Source of the DNA: Peptoniphilus raoultii
Lineage (GTDB): Bacteria > Bacillota > Clostridia > Tissierellales > Peptoniphilaceae
DNA: 64,000 bases
Assembly (NCBI RefSeq): GCF_900099555.1
Contig: NZ_FMWM01000002.1
Span: forward strand, 816,018-880,017
Direction: 5' to 3'
Shown here: one piece after another, positions 43,806 to 52,919 of the stretch
Layout: every line of letters begins with the position of its first letter
Position numbering within the stretch: position 1 is the stretch's first letter
Position numbers and translations under genes: made by a program
Notes under the pieces: generated by a model
Seen by the model: only the letters and a program-made list of their open reading frames with translations
The model's database searches: none
What the model was told of the DNA's origin: nothing

Positions 43806-44102
43806 TTGAACATACCTTCATTTGAAGAATTAAAAGAAGTAACTAATTCAAGATATGAACTTTGTATATTAGCTTCTAAGAGGGCAAGAAAAATTGTTGA
43901 CGGTGGGGAAGCTCTCATTGATACTGATATGAAAAAACCAGTATCAATAGCAATTGAAGAAATTATGGATAGGCAAATTCTTTTCAACGAGCCAATGACT
44001 GATAAGGAATACGAAGAAAAAATTGCTATTGAAAGGGCAGAACTGGAAGCAAAATTGCAAGAAACTCAGGTCTTGCCGACTAATTATATAGAAGCTGAAT
44101 AA
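43806..44102 (+). CDS. rpoZ: RNA polymerase omega subunit
   Basis: The 98-residue protein starts at TTG behind AAAGAGG and begins NIPSFEELKEVTNSRYELCI, then LASKRARKIVDGG and KPVSIAIEEIMDRQI, the omega core that wraps the beta' subunit. It lies between gmk and coaBC as usual. The length is normal for Firmicute omega proteins with an acidic tail. Confidence 0.93.
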   Translation: MNIPSFEELKEVTNSRYELCILASKRARKIVDGGEALIDTDMKKPVSIAIEEIMDRQILFNEPMTDKEYEEKIAIERAELEAKLQETQVLPTNYIEAE

Positions 44103-44103
44103 T

Positions 44104-45300
44104 ATGTTAAAAAATAAAAGAATCCTGTTAGGAGTAAGCGGAGGAATTGCGGCCTATAAAAGCCCTAGCATTTGCTCCCTTTTAAGAAAAAAAGGGTCCG
44201 AGGTTAAGGTCATGATGACTGAAAATGCAAAGGAATTTATTACACCCCTATCCCTCCAAACAATGTCAAATAATACAGTCCACTCAAAAATGTTTAATCA
44301 GCTTTTAAATACAGATGTGGAACATATTTCCCTTGCCAAATGGGCAGATATTATTGTAATTGCACCTGCAACTGCAAATATAATTGGAAAATTTGCAAAT
44401 GGTATTTGCGATAATCTTTTAACTACAGTTTTTATGGCTTCAAGGTGCCGCGTTTTAATTGTGCCTGCCATGAATACAGAAATGTTAAATAGCCCTGCAA
44501 ATATAAATAATATGGAAATTTTAAAAAAGAGGGGAATAGTAATTTTAGACACAGAAAAAGATTTGCTTGCTTGCAATGATTATGGTAGCGGCAAAATGTT
44601 GTCGCCTGAAAAAATTGTGGATGCAATTGATGATAATTTAACTGAAAAAGACCTTGCTGGAAAAAAGTTTTTAATTACAGCAGGTCCAACAGTTGAGCCC
44701 CTTGATCCAGTAAGATTTTTGACCAACCACTCATCGGGAAAAATGGGCTATGCCCTTGCAGCAAATGCTCAAAAAAGAGGGGCAGAAGTCACATTAATTA
44801 CAGGACCCACAAATATCGAGCCTCCAAAAGTTCATAGGCTGGTAAAAATTAATACGACACAGGATATGTTTGGTGCTGTTGGCAAATATTTTGATGATTG
44901 TCATGTTTTAATTAAGGCGGCAGCCCCAGCTGATTATAAACCAAAATATTATTCTAAGGATAAGATAAAGAAAAATTCATCTAATTATCTTGATGTTATT
45001 GAACTTGAAAAAAATCCTGATATAGCAAAATATTATGGCAAAAATAAAGTTGGACAAATAATTGTTGGATTTGCGGCAGAATCAACAAATATTTATAAGT
45101 ATGCCAAGGAAAAACTTATTTCCAAAAATCTTGACATGATTGTTGTAAATAATATTGTTAAAGCTGGAGCAGGATTTGGAACTGACACAAATATTGCAAG
45201 CATTATTGACAAAAATGGGGAAACTGAAGATTTTGAGATTATGTCTAAGTCAGAACTTGCAAATATTATTTTAAATAAGGTGAAAAATTTATTTAGCTAG
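44104..45300 (+). CDS. coaBC: Phosphopantothenoylcysteine synthetase/decarboxylase
   Basis: The 398-residue bifunctional enzyme makes 4'-phosphopantetheine for coenzyme A. The N-terminal flavoprotein decarboxylase (CoaC) has GVSGGIAAYKS, APATANIIGKFANGICDNLL and PAMNTEM. The C-terminal synthetase (CoaB) has AGPTVEPLDPVRFLTNHSSG and KIKKN. It starts one base after rpoZ. Its stop codon is part of the stem of a terminator. With coaE it is one of two CoA genes in the window. Confidence 0.95.
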   Translation: MLKNKRILLGVSGGIAAYKSPSICSLLRKKGSEVKVMMTENAKEFITPLSLQTMSNNTVHSKMFNQLLNTDVEHISLAKWADIIVIAPATANIIGKFANGICDNLLTTVFMASRCRVLIVPAMNTEMLNSPANINNMEILKKRGIVILDTEKDLLACNDYGSGKMLSPEKIVDAIDDNLTEKDLAGKKFLITAGPTVEPLDPVRFLTNHSSGKMGYALAANAQKRGAEVTLITGPTNIEPPKVHRLVKINTTQDMFGAVGKYFDDCHVLIKAAAPADYKPKYYSKDKIKKNSSNYLDVIELEKNPDIAKYYGKNKVGQIIVGFAAESTNIYKYAKEKLISKNLDMIVVNNIVKAGAGFGTDTNIASIIDKNGETEDFEIMSKSELANIILNKVKNLFS

Positions 45301-45318
45301 GTAATCCTAGCTTTTTTT
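45295..45318 (+). terminator. Terminator overlapping the coaBC stop codon
   Basis: Perfect seven-base arms AGCTAGG and CCTAGCT with loop TAAT run into seven T's. The left arm contains the coaBC stop, and the T-run ends at the AGGAG site of priA ten bases before its start. Confidence 0.8.
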
Positions 45319-45328
45319 AGGAGAAAAA

Positions 45329-47680
45329 ATGTATTGCGACCTATTTATAGAAAATAATTATTCAAAAATTGATATTTTATATTCCTATATTGTTCCAAAG
45401 ACTTTAGAAAATGAAGTAGAAATTGGGAAAAGGGCCATTGTTTCCTTTGGCAAGGGCATAAGAACAGGTCTTATTTTAAAAATCTATAAGACTTATGAAG
45501 GGGATTTTAAAGATGAATTAAAGGAAATAATTGATATTATTGATCCCCAGCCCATTCTTTCAAATGAATTAATTGACCTAGGACTTTGGATGAAAAATAG
45601 GTATCTCCTTGGCTATTCAAAGGCCTTTTCTCCCCTTCTTCCTCTTGGTAAATTAAAGGCTATAAAAAGAGAAATGATCATAAAAAAATATCCAGTTGAG
45701 GAAGAGCTTGATTATTTACAAAAGCTGGACCTTAAAAAGTATTATGAAGATTTGCCAAGAAACCAAAAAATACTGGCAAAAAAACTTTTTGAGAGGGGAA
45801 TAATTGAATTTTCCTATATAGCCATTGCAAGGATAAAAGAAAAGACCCAAAAGTTTTTAAGGTTAAGAGATGACATTTCCCTTAATGATTTAAAAAATCT
45901 TTCAGAAAAACAGATCCTTGTTTTAAATTTTTTAAAAGAAAATACAGAAAGTTCCAAAAAGGATTTAATGACAGGTCTAGGAATTTCAAATTCTCCTATA
46001 AAATCTCTTTTAGATAAAAATTTAATCATTGAATTTGATAAAAAAATAGATCTAAAAGAAGATAAAAAAAATTATGATTATGAGGAAAAAAATTTAAATG
46101 AAGAGCAGGTTATGGCCATAAAAAATATTGAAGATACTGACAAAGAAGTTAGTCTTTTGTATGGCCTAACGGGTTCTGGAAAAACGGAAATATATTTAAG
46201 ACTTGCAGAAAAAGTTATAAAAGATGGGGGAGATGTTATTGTTCTCGTTCCTGAAATAGGTTTAACTCCTCAAATGATTGAAAGATTTAAGGGAAAATTT
46301 AATAATGAGGTTGCAATAATTCATTCTAAACTTTCTCCCACTGAAAGATTTGAAGAATATAGAAAAATTTTAAATGGAAAAGTACACATAGCAGTTGGCG
46401 TTAGATCTGCAGTTTTTGTTCCCTTTAAAAATTTAAAATTAATAGTTGTCGATGAATTTCACGATTCTTCCTATAAATTTCACGATTCTTTAAAGTATAA
46501 TACACTTGAAATTGCTATAAGGAGAATGAAAAATAAGGGAAAGGTGATTTTAGGGTCGGCTACCCCCAGCGTTTCCCTTTATTATAAGGCAAGCAAAGGA
46601 TTATTTAATCTAGTTACCTTAAAAAAGAGGGCCATGAAAAATGCCCTTATGCCAAATTCCTATTTAGTGGATATGAGAGAAGAACTTTTAAAGGGAAATC
46701 TTTCGATTTTTTCAAGGCTTTTAAAGGATAAGATGAGAGAAAAGCTTGAAAAAAAAGAGCAAATAATTTTATTTTTAAATCGGAGGGGCTTTTCAAATTT
46801 TGTTTCCTGTAGGTCATGTGGTCATGTTATTAAATGCAATTCTTGTGACATTTCCATGACCTATCACAGGACGAATAATAGACTTATTTGCCATTACTGC
46901 GGTTCAACAAAAGTTCTTCCCAAGGTCTGCCCTGAATGTGGATCAAAATATATAAAACTATTTGGTCTTGGAACTCAAAAAATTGAAGAAGAAGTTAAAA
47001 ATCTTTATCCGGAGGCTAGGGTTTTAAGAATGGATAGGGACACTACAAATTCCAAGGAATCCTATGGCAAATATTATAAGATGATTAAGGATAAAAAAGT
47101 AGATATAATTATTGGAACTCAAATGATCTCAAAGGGTTTTGATTTTCCTGATGTCACTCTTGTTGGAGTTGTGGCAGCTGATCTTTCGCTTTTTATTTCA
47201 GGCTACGAAGCATCAGAAGATACTTTTCAGCTTATAACACAAGTTTCTGGAAGGGCAGGAAGATCCTATAAAAAAGGGGATGTTATAATTCAGTCCTACA
47301 GCCCAGGACACTATGCCATTGCTCATGCAGCGGAAGGATCTTATGAAAGTTTTTATAGGGATGAGATAAAAGAAAGAGAAACTTTTTCTTATCCACCCTT
47401 TAAAAAAATCATAAGTCTTGAATTTGTGTCAGCAAATGAAAATATTGCAAAAAAATGGGCAGGAGGATTTATTTACAATATTGGAAAATTAATGGGGGAT
47501 TTAAATGTTGAAGTAACAAAAATAATTTCTCTTCCCAAAATAAAAAATTTATATAGGTGTCGTTTTTCCTTAAAATTCAAGGATGAAGAGGAAAAACTGT
47601 TACTAGATATCTTAAAAAGGGTATTAAATAAAAGTAAGATTAATGAAGAAAAAGATGTTTCTTTAAATATAGAATTTTAA
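45329..47680 (+). CDS. priA: Primosomal replication restart helicase
   Basis: The 783-residue protein restarts stalled replication forks. The N-terminal DNA-binding domain is followed by helicase motifs LYGLTGSGKTEIY (Walker A), DEFHDSSYK (Walker B) and GSATPSVSLYY. The zinc-binding region has CRSCGHVIKCNSCDISM and CHYCGSTKVLPKVCPECGSK, and late motifs include GTQMISKGFDFPDV and QVSGRAGRS. Walker B reads DEFH where PriA usually has DEEH. The acidic pair is kept. A 15-base direct repeat is responsible for the local difference. Confidence 0.95.
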   Translation: MYCDLFIENNYSKIDILYSYIVPKTLENEVEIGKRAIVSFGKGIRTGLILKIYKTYEGDFKDELKEIIDIIDPQPILSNELIDLGLWMKNRYLLGYSKAFSPLLPLGKLKAIKREMIIKKYPVEEELDYLQKLDLKKYYEDLPRNQKILAKKLFERGIIEFSYIAIARIKEKTQKFLRLRDDISLNDLKNLSEKQILVLNFLKENTESSKKDLMTGLGISNSPIKSLLDKNLIIEFDKKIDLKEDKKNYDYEEKNLNEEQVMAIKNIEDTDKEVSLLYGLTGSGKTEIYLRLAEKVIKDGGDVIVLVPEIGLTPQMIERFKGKFNNEVAIIHSKLSPTERFEEYRKILNGKVHIAVGVRSAVFVPFKNLKLIVVDEFHDSSYKFHDSLKYNTLEIAIRRMKNKGKVILGSATPSVSLYYKASKGLFNLVTLKKRAMKNALMPNSYLVDMREELLKGNLSIFSRLLKDKMREKLEKKEQIILFLNRRGFSNFVSCRSCGHVIKCNSCDISMTYHRTNNRLICHYCGSTKVLPKVCPECGSKYIKLFGLGTQKIEEEVKNLYPEARVLRMDRDTTNSKESYGKYYKMIKDKKVDIIIGTQMISKGFDFPDVTLVGVVAADLSLFISGYEASEDTFQLITQVSGRAGRSYKKGDVIIQSYSPGHYAIAHAAEGSYESFYRDEIKERETFSYPPFKKIISLEFVSANENIAKKWAGGFIYNIGKLMGDLNVEVTKIISLPKIKNLYRCRFSLKFKDEEEKLLLDILKRVLNKSKINEEKDVSLNIEF

Positions 47681-47693
47681 GAAGGAGAAAAAA

Positions 47694-48197
47694 ATGGCTA
47701 TAAGAATAATTAGAACTGATGACGATCCGATTCTTAGAAAAAAAGCTAAGGAAGTTGGCAATATAAATGACAGATTAAAAGTTTTAATTGACGATATGTT
47801 TGAAACTATGGATGCATCTTATGGAGTTGGCCTTGCTGCTCCTCAAGTTGGTATTTTAAAAAGAGTAATTACAATTGATGATAATGCGGAGGAAAACAAT
47901 ACTAGAATGTATATGATCAATCCTGTCATCACTAGAAAAGATGGTTCAGATGTGTGCAGGGAAGGATGTCTTTCAATTCCTGGAAAACAAGGAGATGTTG
48001 AAAGGGCAACTGATATTGACGTTAGCTATGAAAATTTAAATGGAGAAAAGTTAGAGATGAATGCCAAAGATTTTTTGGCAAGAATTATTCAGCACGAAAT
48101 TGATCACTTAGACGGAATTTTATATACAGATAGAGCTTTGCAAATGTATAGGATTATTGACCAAGACGAAGATTTAGGCGAAGAAGAGGAAATATGA
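47694..48197 (+). CDS. def: Peptide deformylase
   Basis: The 167-residue metalloenzyme removes formyl groups from new proteins. All three motifs are present: GVGLAAPQVG, EGCLSIPG and QHEIDHLDG, which hold the metal through Cys and two His. It starts at ATG behind AGAAGGAG, and its stop overlaps the fmt start by four bases, so the deformylase and formyltransferase are coupled. Confidence 0.96.
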   Translation: MAIRIIRTDDDPILRKKAKEVGNINDRLKVLIDDMFETMDASYGVGLAAPQVGILKRVITIDDNAEENNTRMYMINPVITRKDGSDVCREGCLSIPGKQGDVERATDIDVSYENLNGEKLEMNAKDFLARIIQHEIDHLDGILYTDRALQMYRIIDQDEDLGEEEEI

Positions 48198-49117
48198 GAT
48201 TTGTTTTTATGGGTACCCCGGAATTTTCCATTCCCCTTATGGAAAAATTAAATGAAATTGGCGATTTAAAACTTGTCGTTACACAAATTGATAAAAAGAG
48301 GGGAAGGGGCAAAAAATTAAGCCCAAGCCCCGTAAAAAAAAGAGCAGAAGAACTTGGCCTTGAAGTTTTTCAGCCAGAAAATATAAATGACGAGGCATCT
48401 ATTGAAAAATTAAGGGAAATGAATGCTGATTTATTTGTAATTGCAGCTTACGGGCAAATTTTAAAAGAGGAAGTTTTAAATCTTCCCAAATACTATTCAG
48501 TTAATGCTCACGCTTCCCTACTCCCTCATTTAAGAGGGGCATCGCCAATAAATACTGCCATAATTAATGGGGATAGGGAAAGCGGAATTACTATTATGAA
48601 AATGGCAAAAGAACTTGATAAGGGAGATATGGCTTTAAAAGAAAAAGTTGAAATCGGCAAAAAAAATGCTGGAGAGTTGGAGGAAGAACTTGCAAAAGTT
48701 GCTACAAATTTAATGGAAAAATTTGTAAATGACCTTGAAGATGGATGTTTAAGATTTGAAAAGCAAGATGATGATAAGGCATCCTATGCAGGAAAGCTAT
48801 CTAAAGAAGATTTTATAATTGATTTTTCAAAGTCTAGTGAGGAAATTTTATCATTAATTAGGGGTCTGGCACCTGATCTTGGAGCAAGGACAAAATATAA
48901 GGGTGAGCTTTTGAAAATTTTTGCAGGAGAAGAAGCTGATGTAAAAACTGCAGGAAGAGCTGGTCAAATTCTTGATTCAGATAAAAAACTTATAATAAAA
49001 ACAGGAAATGGAGCAATTTCAGTAACAAGTCTTCAAATAGCTGGTAAAAAAACTATGGACATTAAATCTTTTCTACTAGGGAATAGTTTAGAAAAAAATA
49101 TAATTTTAGGAGAGTAG
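48194..49117 (+). CDS. fmt: Methionyl-tRNA formyltransferase
   Basis: The 307-residue enzyme formylates initiator Met-tRNA using 10-formyl-THF. It contains FMGTPEFSIPLMEKL, PENINDEASIEKLREMNADL, NAHASLLPHLRGASPINTAI (catalytic Asn and His) and a C-terminal OB-like domain (IRGLAPDLGARTKYKGELLK). It is the usual partner of def. It is followed after four bases by a membrane metallopeptidase gene. Confidence 0.96.
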   Translation: MRFVFMGTPEFSIPLMEKLNEIGDLKLVVTQIDKKRGRGKKLSPSPVKKRAEELGLEVFQPENINDEASIEKLREMNADLFVIAAYGQILKEEVLNLPKYYSVNAHASLLPHLRGASPINTAIINGDRESGITIMKMAKELDKGDMALKEKVEIGKKNAGELEEELAKVATNLMEKFVNDLEDGCLRFEKQDDDKASYAGKLSKEDFIIDFSKSSEEILSLIRGLAPDLGARTKYKGELLKIFAGEEADVKTAGRAGQILDSDKKLIIKTGNGAISVTSLQIAGKKTMDIKSFLLGNSLEKNIILGE

Positions 49118-49121
49118 ATAA

Positions 49122-49814
49122 ATGAATAACGTTTATGGTTATGGATTTTCATATTTATTTTATATTCTGCCGGGCATTATACTTGCCATATATGCTCAAG
49201 GAAAAATTTCTTCTGCTTATTCAAAATATCTTGATATAAGGACAAAAAGAAGAATAAGAGGCTATGATGCTGCGAGAATGATTTTAGATGCCAATGGCAT
49301 GAGGGATGTAAGAATTGAAGAAATTCCAGGTAAGTTAACAGATAATTATGATCCAAGAGATAAAACTCTGCATCTTTCAAAAGATGTTTATCATGGAGAT
49401 TCTCTTGCATCAGTTTCAATTGCGGCTCACGAAGTTGGCCACGCTATGCAGGATAATACAGATTATTTTCCCTTAAGATTTAGGGCAAGCCTTGTGCCTC
49501 TTGCAACAATTGGGACAAATTTTTCCTTTTATTTAATTGTTGCGGGCTTTTTCTTTTCATATTTTTTAACAAAACTTGGCATTGCTTTATTTTTCTTTGG
49601 AGTATTATTTCAAATAGTAACTCTTCCTGTAGAATTTAACGCATCAAATAGGGCAAAAATTGCCTTAGAAGAAGGCGGCTATTTAGATGAAAGTGAATTA
49701 AAGGGGACAAGAGAAGTTTTATCTGCAGCAGCTTTAACTTATATTGCCGCAACTTTAACGGCCCTTGGACAATTTTTAAGATTACTTGCCATATTCGGCA
49801 ACAGGAGAGATTGA
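49122..49814 (+). CDS. Membrane zinc metallopeptidase (YugP-like)
   Basis: The 230-residue protein has an N-terminal membrane helix, the zinc motif AAHEVGHAMQD (about residues 103-113) and two more hydrophobic segments (FSFYLIVAGFFFSYFLTKLG and following). It is the typical YugP/zinc peptidase 2 layout. The later NASNRAKIALEEGGYL stretch is also conserved. Its substrates are unknown. The def-fmt-yugP-rsmB order is common in Firmicutes. The stop overlaps the rsmB start by one base. Confidence 0.9.
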   Translation: MNNVYGYGFSYLFYILPGIILAIYAQGKISSAYSKYLDIRTKRRIRGYDAARMILDANGMRDVRIEEIPGKLTDNYDPRDKTLHLSKDVYHGDSLASVSIAAHEVGHAMQDNTDYFPLRFRASLVPLATIGTNFSFYLIVAGFFFSYFLTKLGIALFFFGVLFQIVTLPVEFNASNRAKIALEEGGYLDESELKGTREVLSAAALTYIAATLTALGQFLRLLAIFGNRRD

Positions 49815-51103
49815 TGAGAAATATTAGAGAAAAGGCACTTTTTATTATTGACTCTGTCTTTAATAAGGGTGCCTTTTTGGAAGAAGAACTAGATATTTTA
49901 AGGAAGAGCAAAATTAGTGATAGGGATTTTGCCTTTGTTAGGGAAATAAGCTCAGGAGTTATTAGAAATAGGTCCTACATTGATTATATAATAGAAAAAA
50001 ATTCTTCCCTTAAAATAAAAAAAATTCATAAAATTATATTTATTATTCTGGAAATGGGAATTTATCAGATGTATTTTTTGGACAAGGTCCCAAATTATTC
50101 AACTATAAATGAATCTGTAAACCTTGCAAAAATTTATGGAAATAGGGGGTCCGCTTCCTTTGTAAATGGAATATTAAGAGCCATTAGCAGAAAGGAAAGG
50201 GAGAAAGTCACTATAAAAGATTCTATAGAAAATCTTTCGATATTTTATTCTCATCCTAAATTTTACACTGAACATTTCTATAAGAATTATGGAGAAGGTT
50301 TCACCAAAAAACTTTTAAAGGCCAATAATGAAATTCCGGATTTTGTTATTAGGGCAAACACCCTAAAAATTTCAAGAGAAGAACTTTTAAATAAATTATC
50401 CAATGAAGGATTTTCAGGTAAAAAAGGACTTTTTAAAGAGTCACTTGTAATTGAAAATCCAAGGGAGATTTTTAATTCGAGGGCCTTTAAGGCGGGGTAT
50501 TTTTATGCTCAAGACCTTTCGTCTATAAGGGTATCCCAGCTATTAAATCCTAAAAAAAATTCAAAAATTTTAGACCTCTGTGCTTCCCCAGGTGGCAAGA
50601 CCACCCACTTATCAGCTCTTATGGAAAATACTGGGGAAATTTTGGCCTGCGATTTAAATAAATTTAAAATAAAAGCCATTAGGGAAAATGCAGAAAGGCT
50701 GGGATCAAAAAATATAAAGACTATGGTTAATGATGCCAGCATTTTTAAGGAAAATTTTAAGGACTATTTTGACTATGTTCTTGTTGACGCTCCTTGTTCA
50801 GCCATAGGTCTTTATAGAAGAAAGCCTGACATAAAATGGAATAAAAGCTTAGAAGATATAAAAACTCTTGCAGGAGTCCAAAAGAAAATATTAAATAATG
50901 CAGGATCTTATGTAAAAAAGGGCGGAGCCATCATTTATTCTACATGCTCTTTAAGTTTTGAAGAAAATGAAGAAGTTGTAAAGGAATTTTTAAAGACAAA
51001 GGATTTTGAAATAGATAAAATAGAGGGCAAGGAAATTTTTAGACTCTATCCCTTTGAAGGATGCGATGGATTTTCCATTACAAGATTAATAAGGAAGGCT
51101 TAA
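49814..51103 (+). CDS. rsmB: 16S rRNA (cytosine-967-C5)-methyltransferase
   Basis: ATG 49,814 overlaps the previous stop (TGATG) and gives 429 residues. The N-terminal NusB-like helical domain is followed by a SAM-dependent methyltransferase domain with LDLCASPGGKTTHLSALM, the motif IV cysteine in VDAPCSAIGLYRRKPDIKW and the catalytic cysteine in YSTCSLSFEENE. Both cysteines needed by m5C enzymes are present. It ends the def-fmt-yugP-rsmB run. The next promoter is 15 bases downstream. Confidence 0.94.
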   Translation: MRNIREKALFIIDSVFNKGAFLEEELDILRKSKISDRDFAFVREISSGVIRNRSYIDYIIEKNSSLKIKKIHKIIFIILEMGIYQMYFLDKVPNYSTINESVNLAKIYGNRGSASFVNGILRAISRKEREKVTIKDSIENLSIFYSHPKFYTEHFYKNYGEGFTKKLLKANNEIPDFVIRANTLKISREELLNKLSNEGFSGKKGLFKESLVIENPREIFNSRAFKAGYFYAQDLSSIRVSQLLNPKKNSKILDLCASPGGKTTHLSALMENTGEILACDLNKFKIKAIRENAERLGSKNIKTMVNDASIFKENFKDYFDYVLVDAPCSAIGLYRRKPDIKWNKSLEDIKTLAGVQKKILNNAGSYVKKGGAIIYSTCSLSFEENEEVVKEFLKTKDFEIDKIEGKEIFRLYPFEGCDGFSITRLIRKA

Positions 51104-51116
51104 TTTTTTTAAAATT

Positions 51117-51144
51117 TTGTCTTCACCAGGCCTTTTGTTATAAT
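51117..51144 (+). promoter_or_regulatory. Promoter of the rlmN-PP2C-prkC operon
   Basis: TTGTCT (51,117-51,122) and TATAAT (51,139-51,144) have a 16-base spacer, 19 bases before rlmN. No further promoter is seen up to rpmB, so six genes may share it. Confidence 0.6.
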
Positions 51145-51162
51145 ACTTAAATAGGTGAGAAA

Positions 51163-52209
51163 ATGGAATTAAATGGAGTTTATTTAGATGAACTTAGGGA
51201 TTTTTTTGTAAAAAATGGAGAGAAGGCTTTTAGGGCAAACCAGCTTTTTACCTTTTTCCATAAAAATGGAAGATGGGATGTGGATAATTCTAATTTATCT
51301 AAAAAAGCCTTAGAAATAATTAAAGTCCAGAAAATATCTAAGACAGAGATTTTAAAAGTTTTAGAATCCAAAGTCGATGAAACAAAAAAATTTTTATTTG
51401 AGCTTGACGATGCAAATATTGTTGAAGGCGTTTTAATGAAGTATAATTATGGATATAGTCAGTGCATTTCAACGCAAGTTGGATGTAGAATGGGCTGTAA
51501 GTTTTGTGCTTCAACAAAGGCGGGCCTTTTAAGAAATTTAAGTCCAGGCGAGATGCTTGGTCAGGTTTATGCCGCAGAAAATTATTATAAGATAAAGGTT
51601 AAAAATTTTATCTTAATGGGTTCGGGTGAACCTATGGATAATTTTGAAAATGTTATTAAATTTTTAAAAATCCTCCATGATGAAAGAGGTCATAATACGT
51701 CTTACAGAAATATAACTATTTCTACTTGCGGAGTGGTAAGCGAAATTTATAAATTGTCAGAACTAGATATGCCAATAAATCTTGCCATTTCTCTTCATGA
51801 AACAAATGATTTAGATAGGTCTGCAATTATGCCTATAAATAATAGATATAATTTAGATGACTTGTCAAAGGCTTTAGATTATTATATATCTAAGACCAAT
51901 AACAGAATTACTTTTGAATATACCTTAATAAAGGGGAAAAATGATTCTGAAAAAAATGTGAGAGAATTAAAAAATAGATTTTCACATCTTCTATGCCATA
52001 TAAATCTTATTCCTCTCAATCCTATTGATGAATATGATGAAAAAAGGCCGAGCAGAGAAGATATAAATAAATTTAAAAAGCTTTTAGAAGAAGCATCTTT
52101 TAATGTAACTATTAGGAGGGAATTGGGTCCAGATATTGATGGATCCTGCGGACAATTAAGAGCTAAGTTGTTAAGAGGTGATTTAAATGGTTGTTGTAGG
52201 AGCAACTAA
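51163..52209 (+). CDS. rlmN: Dual-specificity 23S rRNA/tRNA adenine-C2 methyltransferase
   Basis: The 348-residue radical SAM enzyme methylates A2503 of 23S rRNA and A37 of some tRNAs. The iron-sulfur motif is CRMGCKFCAS. Other motifs are GSGEPMDNFENVIKFLKIL, SLHETNDLDRSAIMPIN and NLIPLNPIDEYDEKRP. The C-terminal catalytic cysteine is in DIDGSCGQLRAK. It starts at ATG behind AGGTGAG. Its last 23 bases overlap the phosphatase gene. Confidence 0.95.
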   Translation: MELNGVYLDELRDFFVKNGEKAFRANQLFTFFHKNGRWDVDNSNLSKKALEIIKVQKISKTEILKVLESKVDETKKFLFELDDANIVEGVLMKYNYGYSQCISTQVGCRMGCKFCASTKAGLLRNLSPGEMLGQVYAAENYYKIKVKNFILMGSGEPMDNFENVIKFLKILHDERGHNTSYRNITISTCGVVSEIYKLSELDMPINLAISLHETNDLDRSAIMPINNRYNLDDLSKALDYYISKTNNRITFEYTLIKGKNDSEKNVRELKNRFSHLLCHINLIPLNPIDEYDEKRPSREDINKFKKLLEEASFNVTIRRELGPDIDGSCGQLRAKLLRGDLNGCCRSN

Positions 52210-52912
52210 TGTTGGTAAACACAGGACCAATAATGAGGATTCTTATTTTATAGATGAGAATAAAAATTTTTTTATTTTAGCTGACGGGATGGGCGGCCAC
52301 TTGGCAGGAGAAACTGCCTCCCAAATGGCAACGCAAATTATAAGCGATAATTTATACAAATTTAAGGAAAATCCCCCTAAGTCTGATATAATAGAAGAAA
52401 TAAGAAAATCAATTATTGATGCTAATTTGGAAATATTTAATAAGTCAAAAGACTTTGAAGAATACAGGGGCATGGGAACGACCTTAACTTTTGCTTACAT
52501 TAATAATGGACATGTAATTTATGCAAATATAGGAGATTCAAGACTTTATAAAATTGATATAGAAAAAAAGGAAATCAAACAAATTACAAAAGATGATTCC
52601 TATGTCAATTATCTAATTGAAATCGGCGAAATTACAGAAGATGAAGCAAAAATCCATCCAAAAAAAAATGTCCTGACAAAGGCCCTTGGCACTAGCCCGA
52701 AAATAGATTTTTCTATCGATGAAATGAATCTTGAAAAGGGAGAGATACTTCTTCTATGTTCAGATGGCCTTACAAATATGGTCGATAATAAAGATATTTT
52801 AAGAATAGTTAAAGAAAAGGAGCCGCACAAAGCTCATGAAGAACTTATTAATGAGGCTTTAAAAAATGGCGGCATAGATAATGTTACTTTGATTTTGATA
52901 TATAATGAGTAG
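52187..52912 (+). CDS. prpC: PP2C-type serine/threonine phosphatase
   Basis: The 241-residue phosphatase reverses phosphorylation by the kinase encoded next. PP2C metal motifs are complete: VGKHRTNNEDSYFI, ADGMGGHLAGE, IGDSRLYKI, LCSDGLTNMV and GGIDNVTLI. It starts at ATG inside the end of rlmN behind AAGAGGTG. The kinase start is eight bases after its stop, the standard prpC-prkC pair that controls cell wall and division proteins. Confidence 0.94.
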   Translation: MVVVGATNVGKHRTNNEDSYFIDENKNFFILADGMGGHLAGETASQMATQIISDNLYKFKENPPKSDIIEEIRKSIIDANLEIFNKSKDFEEYRGMGTTLTFAYINNGHVIYANIGDSRLYKIDIEKKEIKQITKDDSYVNYLIEIGEITEDEAKIHPKKNVLTKALGTSPKIDFSIDEMNLEKGEILLLCSDGLTNMVDNKDILRIVKEKEPHKAHEELINEALKNGGIDNVTLILIYNE

Positions 52913-52919
52913 GTGTTTT

